A stretch of DNA of 37,814 nucleotides from NCBI GenBank assembly GCA_016217965.1, contig JACRFI010000007.1, forward strand, positions 1-37,814, in the 5' to 3' direction. Of this stretch, positions 18,674 through 27,481 are shown in pieces. The notes below the pieces were generated by a model. The model was not told the DNA's origin, searched no databases, and saw only the letters and a list, made by a program, of their open reading frames with translations. Numbering within the stretch: position 1 is the first letter of the stretch; each line of letters starts with the position of its first letter. Origin of the DNA: Candidatus Kaiserbacteria bacterium (GTDB lineage Bacteria > Patescibacteriota > Minisyncoccia > Phycocordibacterales > UBA2100). Made by a program: the position numbers and the translations under genes.

Positions 18674-21600
18674 ATGGCGAAAACAAAAACCGCAAGACCT
18701 CAGAAGTTCTTTGGGCGCTTCAAGAAGCCTCTTGTAGAACTTCCCAATCTCGTCGAGTCACAACTCGAATCGTTCCGCCAATTTGTCGAAGGCGGCGCAG
18801 AAAAAGTGTTCAAAGAATTTTCTCCGATAACGGACCACTCTGGAAAGAAGTTCGAGCTTAAGCTCACAAAATTCACCTTCGGTCCGGTTCGTTGGGACGA
18901 GTACTATGCGAAGAAAACGATGCGCACATACGAGGCGCCGCTTTCGATGGTCGCGAAACTCAAGAATAAGACGACGGGGGAGGAGCGAGAACAAGAAATT
19001 TTCCTTGCTGACTTTCCATGGATGACTGTGCACGGCACGTTCATCATCAATGGTGTCGAGCGCATTGTCGTTCCGCAACTTGCACGCTCGTACGGCGTAT
19101 TTTTTGAGAGCATCCCGCACAAAGGCAAGAACTATTTCGCAGCAAAAATAATCCCAGCACGCGGTGTGTGGATAGAAATCGAATCCGACCCCGACGGCGC
19201 AGTATATGTAAAGATCGACAGAAAGCGCCGTTTTCCCCTCACATCGCTCCTTCGCGTACTAGGCCTTACGACTGACAAGGAAATTCTTGCGAGGTTTGAG
19301 GGCTCGCAGGCTGGCCGTGACACGATACAGGCGACGCTTGCACACGACACTGCAAAGACGCTCGAAGAAGCGTGCGTTGAGATATACCGAAGGCTTCGCG
19401 ATGGCGACATCGCTACTCCGGAGAGCGCGCGTGACCATGTTCAGTCGATCCTTTCCCCAGAGCGATACGACCTCTCGCGCGTAGGACGTTTCCATTTCAA
19501 CCGCCGATTCAGCATCAAGACGGACGAGAAGAACCTTGCTGCGTCGTCTCTTTCAGAGGACGATATTGTCCGCATCGTGACGCACATCGCCGAGAGCAAC
19601 GCAAACCCAACTTCCGAGGCTGACGACATCGACCACCTCGGCTTCCGCCGCGTGCGATTCGTAGGCGAACTTCTCGAACAGCGCATGCGCATCGGGCTCT
19701 CGCGCATGAAGCGCAACATTCAGGACAGGATGGCGATGGTGGATGCAGAAACTGTTCTTCCCGTGCAATTCGTAAACCCGCGTCCGTTCCAAGCCAGCAT
19801 TCGAGAATTTTTCACAACAGACCAGCTTTCGCAGCTGATGCAGCAGTACAACACCCTGGATGAGATAGAGCACCTTCGCACGCTCTCCACGCTTGGCCGC
19901 GGCGGCCTCACATCCGAGCGCGCGGGCCTTGAGGTACGCGACGTCCACGCATCGCACTACGGCCGTGTGTGCCCGATCCACACGCCAGAAGGCAAGAACA
20001 TCGGACTTGTTCTCCACATGTCGCTCTACGCCCGTCCGAATGAATTTGGCATCATTGAGACGCCGTATGCGAAAGTAGAAAAAGGGCGCGTGACGAAGGA
20101 GATCGTGTATTTGAATGCAATAGAAGAAGAGCGCTTCGCTATCGCGCACGCAGGTACAGAAGTGAATGAAGATGGAAAGATAGTAGAAAAGCAGGTAGAA
20201 GTGCGCCGCGAAGGCGAGCCGACACTCGTCGAAAGAGACGAAGTGAACTATATGGAAGTTGCGACGAACCAACCATTCTCTGTCGCAACGTCTCTCATTC
20301 CGTTCGTCGAGAACGACGATGCGAACCGCGCACTCATGGGTTCGAACATGCAGAAGCAGGCTGTGCCACTCGTGGTGCCAGATGCGCCAGTTGTTGCAAC
20401 CGGCATCGAAGCAGAAGCAGCGCGCGATTCGGGGCGTCTCGTTCTTGCGGAAGACGGAGGGGAAGTCACCTATGCGGATGCTCGGCTCATCAAAGTGAAA
20501 AATTCTGACGGCAAGACGAAAGAATACGAGCTCGTCAATTTCTCACGAACAAACGGATTCACGACATTCCACCAGAGGCCGCTCGTTTCTGTGGGAGATA
20601 CGGTAAAGCGCGGCGGCGTCCTTGCGGACGCTTCAACATCTGTCGGCGGGCAAATGGCTATCGGGCAGAACGTGCGCGTCGCCTTCCTTCCATGGTTCGG
20701 CGCGAACTACGAAGACGCTATCGTCATTTCAGAGCGGCTCGCAAAAGAGGCTCGCTTCACTTCCATACACATGGAGGAATTTATCTGTGTTGTCCGCGAT
20801 ACCAAGCTTGGTCCTGAGGTCACGACGCACGACATCCCGAACGTATCGGAATTCAAACTTCGCAACCTTGATGAAGAGGGCATCATCCGCATCGGCGCGG
20901 AAGTGAGGCCCGGAGATATTTTGGTAGGAAAAGTGACGCCAAAAGGCGAAACACAGCTCACACCTGAAGAGCGGCTCCTCCACGCAATCTTCGGCGAGAA
21001 AGCAAAAGATGTGAAAGATACATCGCTCCGCATGGACGGCGGAAAACGCGGCCGTGTGGTTGGCGTCAAAGTATTCTCTCGCGAGACAGGCGACCAATTG
21101 GAAAGCGGCGTCATTAAGCGCGTACATATCGAAGTTGCACAGCTTCGCACTATTTCTGTCGGCGACAAGCTTGCAGGGCGCCACGGCAACAAGGGCGTTA
21201 TCTCACGCGTTCTTCCAGAAGAAGACATGCCATATGACGAGGATGGAAATCCTGTGGACATCATTCTCACACCGCTCGGCGTTCCATCCCGCATGAACCT
21301 CGGGCAGATCCTTGAGCTCCACTTGGGGCTTGCGGCGAATACGCTGGGCTACCAAGCAATCGTGCCTTCATTCGCAGGCGCAACCGAGCAAGAGATACAA
21401 GCAGAGCTGAAGAAAGCAGGCTTTGATGAGACAGGAAAATTCACGCTCTTCGATGGCAGGACAGGGGAAGCATTTGCGCAAAAAGTCTCCGTCGGCGTCA
21501 TGTACATGCTGAAACTGCACCACATGGTGGAAGACAAGATACACATGCGCTCCATCGGCCCATACAGCCTCACGACACAGCAGCCGCTCGGCGGAAAAGC

Positions 21601-21916
21601 GCAGAATGGCGGACAGCGCGTCGGTGAAATGGAAGTCTGGGCGTTCCTTGGGTATGGCGCTGCCCATTCCTTGCGCGAAATTCTCACCATCAAATCCGAC
21701 GACATTCTCGGCCGCTCCGCTGCGTTCGATGCAATTGTCTCAGGCGAGAGGATCAGCGAATCGAATACGCCCGCGACATTCAATGTTCTCGTGCGTCACC
21801 TTCGTGGCCTCGGCATTGATATTGAATTCAAGGACGGGGAAGGGCGTGAAGCCATTAGCAGGGAGTCGCGTGCGAATGTGATGCCATTTGGCAAACAGTC
21901 GCAAGCTCGAAGTTAA
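18674..21916 (+). CDS. rpoB: RNA polymerase beta subunit
   Basis: 1080 aa from ATG 18674 (MAKTKTARPQKFFGRFKKPL); a TTG at 18656 inside the hairpin is rejected as start. Family landmarks: WMTVHGTFIINGVERIVVPQ, LSRMKRNIQDRMAMV, HYGRVCPIHTPEGKNIGLV, GQNVRVAFLPWFGANYEDAI, GDKLAGRHGNKGVISRVLPE and QPLGGKAQNGGQRVGEMEVW. It forms the catalytic core with rpoC, 15 nt downstream. The usual rplJ-rplL neighbours are absent; trmD is upstream instead. Confidence 0.98.
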   Translation: MAKTKTARPQKFFGRFKKPLVELPNLVESQLESFRQFVEGGAEKVFKEFSPITDHSGKKFELKLTKFTFGPVRWDEYYAKKTMRTYEAPLSMVAKLKNKTTGEEREQEIFLADFPWMTVHGTFIINGVERIVVPQLARSYGVFFESIPHKGKNYFAAKIIPARGVWIEIESDPDGAVYVKIDRKRRFPLTSLLRVLGLTTDKEILARFEGSQAGRDTIQATLAHDTAKTLEEACVEIYRRLRDGDIATPESARDHVQSILSPERYDLSRVGRFHFNRRFSIKTDEKNLAASSLSEDDIVRIVTHIAESNANPTSEADDIDHLGFRRVRFVGELLEQRMRIGLSRMKRNIQDRMAMVDAETVLPVQFVNPRPFQASIREFFTTDQLSQLMQQYNTLDEIEHLRTLSTLGRGGLTSERAGLEVRDVHASHYGRVCPIHTPEGKNIGLVLHMSLYARPNEFGIIETPYAKVEKGRVTKEIVYLNAIEEERFAIAHAGTEVNEDGKIVEKQVEVRREGEPTLVERDEVNYMEVATNQPFSVATSLIPFVENDDANRALMGSNMQKQAVPLVVPDAPVVATGIEAEAARDSGRLVLAEDGGEVTYADARLIKVKNSDGKTKEYELVNFSRTNGFTTFHQRPLVSVGDTVKRGGVLADASTSVGGQMAIGQNVRVAFLPWFGANYEDAIVISERLAKEARFTSIHMEEFICVVRDTKLGPEVTTHDIPNVSEFKLRNLDEEGIIRIGAEVRPGDILVGKVTPKGETQLTPEERLLHAIFGEKAKDVKDTSLRMDGGKRGRVVGVKVFSRETGDQLESGVIKRVHIEVAQLRTISVGDKLAGRHGNKGVISRVLPEEDMPYDEDGNPVDIILTPLGVPSRMNLGQILELHLGLAANTLGYQAIVPSFAGATEQEIQAELKKAGFDETGKFTLFDGRTGEAFAQKVSVGVMYMLKLHHMVEDKIHMRSIGPYSLTTQQPLGGKAQNGGQRVGEMEVWAFLGYGAAHSLREILTIKSDDILGRSAAFDAIVSGERISESNTPATFNVLVRHLRGLGIDIEFKDGEGREAISRESRANVMPFGKQSQARS

Positions 21917-21931
21917 TTTTCCACAACCACT

Positions 21932-24900
21932 ATGCAAAAGAAAAAAGACATGATCCCGCAGAACTTCGAAGCAGTCGCGATGCGGCTTGCCTCTCCTGAG
22001 CGCGTGCTTGACTGGTCGCACGGTGAAATCACGAAACCTGAGACCATCAACTACCGCACACAGCGTCCGGAAAAGAACGGGCTCTTTGATGAGCGCGTTT
22101 TTGGCCCTGAAAAAGATTACGAATGTTACTGCGGCAAATATCGCGGCATTCGTTTTCGAGGCATTATCTGCGAAAAGTGTGGCGTTGAAATAACGCGCGC
22201 TATCGTGCGGCGTGAACGCATGGGTCATATTGACCTTGCGACTCCTATCGCACACATTTGGTTCCTCCGTGGCATTCCTTCGCGCATCGCCCTCATGCTG
22301 GGCCTATCCGCGGCGGATGTAGAAAAAGTTGTCTACTTTGCGGGTTACATCGTGACGCAGGTGGAAGAAGGTGAGCGAGCTCGCCTCCTTAAAGACCTTG
22401 AACAGGAATTTAAGTCTAAAACTTCTTCTGCCGCGAACGCGGATGAGAAAACTCGCCTCAAAGACCTTGTTCTCAAAGCGAAGAAAGAGATCGAATCCAT
22501 CCAAGAAGGCATCGTCCTCGATGAGGCCGCATACCACACATATGCGGTGAAGTATGGCGCCATGTTCCGCGCACAGATCGGGGCGGAAGCCTTGTACACT
22601 ATTTTGAAAAAGATCGAGCTCTCTAAACTCATCAAGGAGTTGAAAGGCTTGTACGAATCGGCTCCTGCTGCAGAGCGCGACAAACTCCGAAAGCGCCTCG
22701 CACTTGCAGAAAGCCTTGAGCGCGCGGGAGTAAGGCCCGAATGGATGTTCATCACGCGCCTTCCTGTCGTTCCGCCGGCGCTTCGCCCTATGGTCGCGCT
22801 CGAAGGGGGCAGGCACGCATCGTCAGACTTGAACGACCTGTATCGCCGCGTCATCAACCGAAACAATCGCTTGAAACGATTGCAGGCAATTCACGCGCCG
22901 GAAGTCATCCTCCGCAACGAAAAGCGAATTCTACAAGAAGCAGTGGATGCGCTTCTTGATAACTCAATGCGCCGCGGCTCAGGCGTTCTCGGCATTCTTG
23001 GCGGACGCCGACGCGCACTTAAATCACTCGCAGATTACCTGAAAGGCAAGCATGGGTATCTCCGCCAGAACCTTCTTGGAAAACGCGTGGACTACTCAGG
23101 ACGCTCTGTCATCGTCGTGGGGCCTGACCTTGCGCTCGATGAATGCGGGCTTCCAAAACACATGGTGCTTGAATTGTTCCGCCCATTCGTCATCCAGGGG
23201 CTTCTTGCTCGCGAACATGCATATAACATCCGCGGTGCCGGACGCCTTATCGAAGACGAAGCTCCAGAAGTGTGGCCAATCCTAGAAGAGGCAATACAAG
23301 GAAAATATGTTCTCCTGAACCGCGCTCCAACACTCCACCGCCAGTCTATCCAGGCATTCCGCCCGACACTTGTTGAGGGCAACGCAATTCAAGTGCACCC
23401 ATTGGTGTGCCCTGCATACAATGCGGACTTCGACGGCGACGCGATGGCAGTTCACGTGCCGCTTTCCGAAGAGGCGCAAATGGAAGCTGCGAAAATAATG
23501 TCGGCAAACAAGAACGTCTTGAAGCCTGGGTCAGGCGATGTCGTTGTGGCATCGAAACTTCTAGATATCGTTCTCGGCTGTTACTGGATGACACGCGCAG
23601 TTCCGGGAGTGAAGGGAGAGGGAAGCGCGTTTCCTTCGACGAACGCCGCTATCACTGCATACGATTTCCGTGCGGTAGACCTGCGCGCGCTCGTTAAAGT
23701 GTTGCCATCTGACAGCAAGAAATACGCAGCATTCGGCGGCAAAGTATTCGAGACGACGGTGGGCCGGCTTCTTTTCAACTCGGTCCTCCCAAGCGATTTC
23801 CCATTCATGAATGAAGAGATAACGAACAAGCGAATGCTGGCGCTCGTCCATAATCTCGCCAACCACTACTCACTCGATGGCATCCCAGCGATTCTCGACA
23901 AGATAAAAGCATTCGGATTCCGTTACGCGACGCACGCTGGGATCACTTGGGCTATCTCTGACGTGACTGTGCCTGCAGCGAAAGAAAAACTTGTAAAGGA
24001 AGGCCGCGCAGCTGTAGCAAAAGAGCGCGAGAACTACGAGAACGGGCTTCTTACCGACGAAGAGCGAAAGCGCATGACCATCGAGATCTGGGGTAAAGTA
24101 TCCAGCGAACTCCGAAAGCACGTGCTCGAGACGCTTGATAGCCAAGGGCCGGTCCACAATATGATCACATCCGGCGCCCGCGGTAGCGCAGTGCAGCTGC
24201 ACCAAATGGTGGGCATGAAAGGGCTCATTACGAACCCGCGCGGCGAGATCATTGAATTCCCTATTACCTCATCTCTCAAGGAAGGCTTGACGCCTATCGA
24301 GTACTTCATTTCGACGCACGGTGCGCGCAAAGGGCTTGCCGACACTGCCTTGAACACAGCGCGCGCAGGGTACCTCACGCGGCGCCTCTTCGACGTCGCG
24401 CACGATGTTGTTATCCTCGAGGATGATTGTGGCACGAAAGAAGGCGTGACGATTCTACGGCCAGGAAAGGAAAATATTGGCGGCTCATTCGCTGATCGCG
24501 TTGTCGGGCGTGTGTTGTCCGAAGATGTTGTCACAGGAGATAAAAAAGTTGTATTCAAAAGGAACCACCTCCTCAATCGTGATGATGCGCAGGCTATCGA
24601 GAATAGCGATGCGAAAGAAGCAGTCGTCCGTTCTCCGATGACCTGCAAAGTCTATCGCGGCGTGTGCCAGAAGTGCTATGGAACGGACCTGACGACGGGC
24701 GACATGATTGATCTGGGCGAAGCGGTTGGTGTTGTCGCCGCGCAAGCTATCGGAGAGCCGGGCACGCAACTCACAATGCGTACGTTCCACACGGGAGGCG
24801 TCGCGACAGCCGGGGGCGACATTACGATGGGTCTGCCGCGTGTTGAAGAAGTGTTCGAATCCCGCATGCCAAAACTTCCTGCCACCATCGCACGTGTCTC

Positions 24901-25630
24901 TGGCGCCATTGGCGACATAGTCCGCGATGGCCAGGAGAGTGTCATCGCAATAATTCCTGAAGACGTGTCCACAAAGACTGGGAAGGCTGCAAAGAAAGAA
25001 GTTGAATATCGAGTCCATCCTGCCCGCCAGATTTTGGTGAAGCAGGGCGACGCCGTGCGGAAAGGTGACTTCCTCACTGACGGCTCGGCGGACATCGAAG
25101 ATTTGTTCCTTCTCGCAGGAAAAGAGACTACGCAGCAATACATCATCAATGAAATCACGCGCATCTACGAATTGCAGGGTGTCTCGACGGCAAGGAAACA
25201 CCTCGAAATAATCGTGAAGCAAATGTTCAGCCGCATGTCCATCACATCTCCAGGAGATACGAAGATTTCTGCGGGCGACATTATTGCGGACTTCGAGTAT
25301 GACCGCCTCAACAAAGAAATGAAGGACGCGGATAAGGAGCCGGCAAAAGGAAAAGCGCTTCTTCTTGGTATCACCGAGGTGTCGCTTACCCGCGCGTCGT
25401 TCCTCTCTGCTATCTCGTTCCAGAACACGCCTCGAAAATTGGCGGAAGCGGCTGTCTCCGGTGCCATCGACCGGCTTGTTGGGCTCAAGGAGAACGTCAT
25501 CATCGGCCGCCTCATTCCAGCAGGGACCGGATTCAAGGGAAGCAAGAAGCACGCGATGATAACCGAACTTCAGGAAAAATTGGCGGCAAATGTTGTCGCA
25601 GAGGCTAGCGCGGAAACTCCTGCTGCGTAA
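21932..25630 (+). CDS. rpoC: RNA polymerase beta' subunit
   Basis: 1232 aa. N-terminal zinc site CYCGKYRGIRFRGIICEKCG; catalytic NADFDGDAMAVHVPLS; second zinc site with CGTKEG, CKVYRGVCQKCYG; QAIGEPGTQLTMRTFHTGGV of the trigger-loop region. It starts 15 nt after rpoB, without a Shine-Dalgarno, and is surely cotranscribed. No intein interrupts it. It ends TAA, followed by the first complete copy of the palindromic element. Confidence 0.98.
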   Translation: MQKKKDMIPQNFEAVAMRLASPERVLDWSHGEITKPETINYRTQRPEKNGLFDERVFGPEKDYECYCGKYRGIRFRGIICEKCGVEITRAIVRRERMGHIDLATPIAHIWFLRGIPSRIALMLGLSAADVEKVVYFAGYIVTQVEEGERARLLKDLEQEFKSKTSSAANADEKTRLKDLVLKAKKEIESIQEGIVLDEAAYHTYAVKYGAMFRAQIGAEALYTILKKIELSKLIKELKGLYESAPAAERDKLRKRLALAESLERAGVRPEWMFITRLPVVPPALRPMVALEGGRHASSDLNDLYRRVINRNNRLKRLQAIHAPEVILRNEKRILQEAVDALLDNSMRRGSGVLGILGGRRRALKSLADYLKGKHGYLRQNLLGKRVDYSGRSVIVVGPDLALDECGLPKHMVLELFRPFVIQGLLAREHAYNIRGAGRLIEDEAPEVWPILEEAIQGKYVLLNRAPTLHRQSIQAFRPTLVEGNAIQVHPLVCPAYNADFDGDAMAVHVPLSEEAQMEAAKIMSANKNVLKPGSGDVVVASKLLDIVLGCYWMTRAVPGVKGEGSAFPSTNAAITAYDFRAVDLRALVKVLPSDSKKYAAFGGKVFETTVGRLLFNSVLPSDFPFMNEEITNKRMLALVHNLANHYSLDGIPAILDKIKAFGFRYATHAGITWAISDVTVPAAKEKLVKEGRAAVAKERENYENGLLTDEERKRMTIEIWGKVSSELRKHVLETLDSQGPVHNMITSGARGSAVQLHQMVGMKGLITNPRGEIIEFPITSSLKEGLTPIEYFISTHGARKGLADTALNTARAGYLTRRLFDVAHDVVILEDDCGTKEGVTILRPGKENIGGSFADRVVGRVLSEDVVTGDKKVVFKRNHLLNRDDAQAIENSDAKEAVVRSPMTCKVYRGVCQKCYGTDLTTGDMIDLGEAVGVVAAQAIGEPGTQLTMRTFHTGGVATAGGDITMGLPRVEEVFESRMPKLPATIARVSGAIGDIVRDGQESVIAIIPEDVSTKTGKAAKKEVEYRVHPARQILVKQGDAVRKGDFLTDGSADIEDLFLLAGKETTQQYIINEITRIYELQGVSTARKHLEIIVKQMFSRMSITSPGDTKISAGDIIADFEYDRLNKEMKDADKEPAKGKALLLGITEVSLTRASFLSAISFQNTPRKLAEAAVSGAIDRLVGLKENVIIGRLIPAGTGFKGSKKHAMITELQEKLAANVVAEASAETPAA

Positions 25631-25639
25631 ATCGTGCGA

Positions 25640-25756
25640 ACTCTTTCTCGGCGTAACTTTTTTTGCCGTCGCTATCTGGGCCTGCTGGCCCAGCGCTCGG
25701 TCTCGGCGCCAGTCGCGCCTGCGAAGACGGCAAAAAAGTTACGCCCTCAAAGAGTC
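25640..25756. repeat. Covarying palindromic element, copy 1
   Basis: Outer arms of about 32 bp run from AACTCTTTCTCGGCGTAAC to GTTACGCCCTCAAAGAGTC, with GCCGTC/GACGGC inside. Core: hairpin GGGCC-TGCT-GGCCC, linker AGCGCTCGGTCTC, hairpin GGCGC-CAGTC-GCGCC. Located between rpoC and the acetyltransferase gene. Confidence 0.9.
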
Positions 25757-25795
25757 TCGCATATAGCATGAATACTACGGCCGTGAGTTTCAAAC

Positions 25796-25801
25796 TATAT
25801 T
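25796..25801 (+). promoter_or_regulatory. Leaderless -10 of the acetyltransferase gene
   Basis: TATATT, 7 nt before ATG 25809. No clear -35. Confidence 0.5.
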
Positions 25802-25808
25802 CTGATAT

Positions 25809-26189
25809 ATGACAACGATACGAACAGCCAAAGAATCAGACTGGAAGGAAATAAGGAAACTCATCAGGAGTTTCCCGAAGCAGCTTGCACAGGAACATCT
25901 TCCTGCTGCGAAGGATTTTTTCGTTGCGGAGATAGATGGAAAAATAGTGGGGTGCTGCGCAGTGGAGATATATTCGAGGAAAATTGCAGAGGTGCGCAGC
26001 CTTGCGATTAAGCCTGGGTTTAGAGGGAGGGGAATTGCAAGTGCGCTAGTGAAGCGATGTGTCGCGAAAGCAAAAGCGAAAGGGGTATTAGAAGTCCTCG
26101 CCATCACAGGTGCCCTAGAATTCTTCGACAAACTCGGCTTCAAGGCGTTCAATAGGGAGAAGTTCGCGCTCTTTAAGGTGTTGCGATAA
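25809..26189 (+). CDS. GNAT-family N-acetyltransferase
   Basis: 126 aa. GNAT motif A is AEVRSLAIKPGFRGRGIASA, with the acetyl-CoA pyrophosphate-binding R-G-R-G-I-A loop. The first strand is TTIRTAKESDWKEIRKLI, and VLAITGALEFFDKLGFKAF is the typical C-terminal part. The overall look resembles the single-domain N-acetylglutamate-synthase-like/ArgA-type branch, but the substrate cannot be assigned. It lies alone between a palindromic element and a convergent gene. Confidence 0.85.
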   Translation: MTTIRTAKESDWKEIRKLIRSFPKQLAQEHLPAAKDFFVAEIDGKIVGCCAVEIYSRKIAEVRSLAIKPGFRGRGIASALVKRCVAKAKAKGVLEVLAITGALEFFDKLGFKAFNREKFALFKVLR

Positions 26190-26227
26190 TCGGGAGTCTG
26201 CTTTCGCAGGTCAAGTTTTTCCGGTGT

Positions 26228-27361
26228 TTAGACCATAGTACGGAGCAGTGCCATGAGATTGATAAGAGTGCCGTGCTTGCGGACGAGATCGGCGAGTACT
26301 TTCTGCCGGACACCTATATTTCCCGCGACCTCTCCTAATACGCCCCCAACCTCGTCAATGCGGGTCAATTCGGACAAAAGGAACCTTGCACGTTTTGGGT
26401 CCTCGCGGATCGCTTTTTCCAGCTCATCTGCGGATGTGACCTGAGGAAACGATGCGCGTTCGACACGAGGCAGGCGCGCACGTTTCTCACGCGGTGGTGT
26501 GAAGCGTTCGCTCCTAACCCCGTTATCGGACTCCTCATTCTCAACGCGATCAAATGGATATCGATCGATGACCTCTTTTGCGTACTCAATCAAAGCATCC
26601 GTTGCTTCTTTACCGACACGGCTCTGGAGATGCATCGTTAACGCTTCAGTAGGAGTGAGAGCTTTTTGAGTTATATCGAGTACCTCTTTTCGTGTTTTCG
26701 AGACGATGACTTTGAGCGTTTGCTCGGCCAACATTGATTTATGGTCCGCAAGCACTTGCATGACCTGCTTGTACCGCAAACCGACTCCGAGGCCACACGC
26801 AAGTAGAGCGCGGGGGAACGCGTACGTGCGCATATTTTCTGGTGTGCTGACTCTAGAGTGTTTCGTAACGAGCGGTGCAATGTCAGCCATAGCATCATCA
26901 GCGGTTTTGATAAGCATTTCATTTGGGATTTTTTCCATCAATATGCCGACGGCGAATTCAAGGGCTTTTAATACGTTTGCCCCTTCTTCGCCACGATGCG
27001 CCAGAACTTGCTCAATATTTTTTCTAAGGTCGATCGCCGGATGCTCCACTTTTCGATTCCATGCCCCATAGCTCTTGTCAGAATTTACTATTTTGAAAAG
27101 CTCCTCTGCAGACGATTTGTTCAAAGAGATTTCGCATGCTTTCGCGATGCGAACAAAACGCGCTTCGTCGTACGCAATCCCTTTTTCTACTAGTTTGAGA
27201 AGAATCATCTGGGACCACAGACTTGATGTGCCATGACCTTGTCCTTGAAATAGGTTTCTGAGGTTGGGAGACAATCTGCGCTCGAACGCGTCTCTTAAAT
27301 TGCTGGCTTGAGGGACCGTGGGGGTTCGCTCAAGAGGCGGCGCATCGAAACTTTTGACCAT
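26228..27361 (-). CDS. Hypothetical helical protein
   Basis: 377 aa, predicted largely helical and soluble, one Cys-containing segment (ALLACGLGVGLRYKQVMQVL), no signal peptide. An Arg/Pro-rich hinge (SERFTPPREKRARLPRVERA) divides a large N-terminal part from a ~80-residue C-terminal part (SADELEKAIREDPKRARFLL). I recognise no domain. It starts at ATG 27361, 6 nt after an extended -10 (TGC-TAGGAT), and is divergent from dnaG. Convergent with the acetyltransferase gene. Confidence 0.8.
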   Translation of the reverse strand: MVKSFDAPPLERTPTVPQASNLRDAFERRLSPNLRNLFQGQGHGTSSLWSQMILLKLVEKGIAYDEARFVRIAKACEISLNKSSAEELFKIVNSDKSYGAWNRKVEHPAIDLRKNIEQVLAHRGEEGANVLKALEFAVGILMEKIPNEMLIKTADDAMADIAPLVTKHSRVSTPENMRTYAFPRALLACGLGVGLRYKQVMQVLADHKSMLAEQTLKVIVSKTRKEVLDITQKALTPTEALTMHLQSRVGKEATDALIEYAKEVIDRYPFDRVENEESDNGVRSERFTPPREKRARLPRVERASFPQVTSADELEKAIREDPKRARFLLSELTRIDEVGGVLGEVAGNIGVRQKVLADLVRKHGTLINLMALLRTMV

Positions 27362-27367
27362 GGGAAA

Positions 27368-27376
27368 ATCCTAGCA
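27368..27376 (-). promoter_or_regulatory. Extended -10 leaderless promoter
   Basis: Minus strand TGC-TAGGAT, ending 6 nt before ATG 27361. Confidence 0.5.
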
Positions 27377-27415
27377 TAGGTCGGGCCTTTTTTAGCGCGC
27401 AAAGAAAAGGAGCTG

Positions 27416-27421
27416 TATGAT
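27416..27421 (+). promoter_or_regulatory. Leaderless -10 of the dnaG transcript
   Basis: TATGAT, 6 nt before the mini-ORF ATG at 27428. No clear -35. Confidence 0.45.
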
Positions 27422-27427
27422 GCTTGC

Positions 27428-27460
27428 ATGGCAGACCCCATTAGAGAGCTTCGCCTCTAA
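27428..27460 (+). CDS. 10-codon leaderless mini-ORF upstream of dnaG
   Basis: ATG GCA GAC... encodes MADPIRELRL and ends at TAA 27458-27460, 21 nt before the dnaG ATG. It runs through the REP-like palindrome. Position relative to the -10 box matches other leaderless starts of the window. It may deliver ribosomes to dnaG. Confidence 0.35.
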   Translation: MADPIRELRL

Positions 27461-27469
27461 CGGGGCAGG
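27434..27469. repeat. REP-like palindrome upstream of dnaG
   Basis: GACCCCATTAGAGAGC (27434-27449), 3-nt loop, GCCTCTAACGGGGCAGG (27453-27469). The complement of the copy in thrS (2841-2878) has the same half-sites with a slightly longer loop. Confidence 0.8.
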
Positions 27470-27481
27470 CACGGTATATAT

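Noticed and set aside
24485-25552. Long minus-strand open frame opposite rpoC
   Set aside because: Antisense shadow of a highly conserved gene; low-complexity, Cys/Arg-rich translation.
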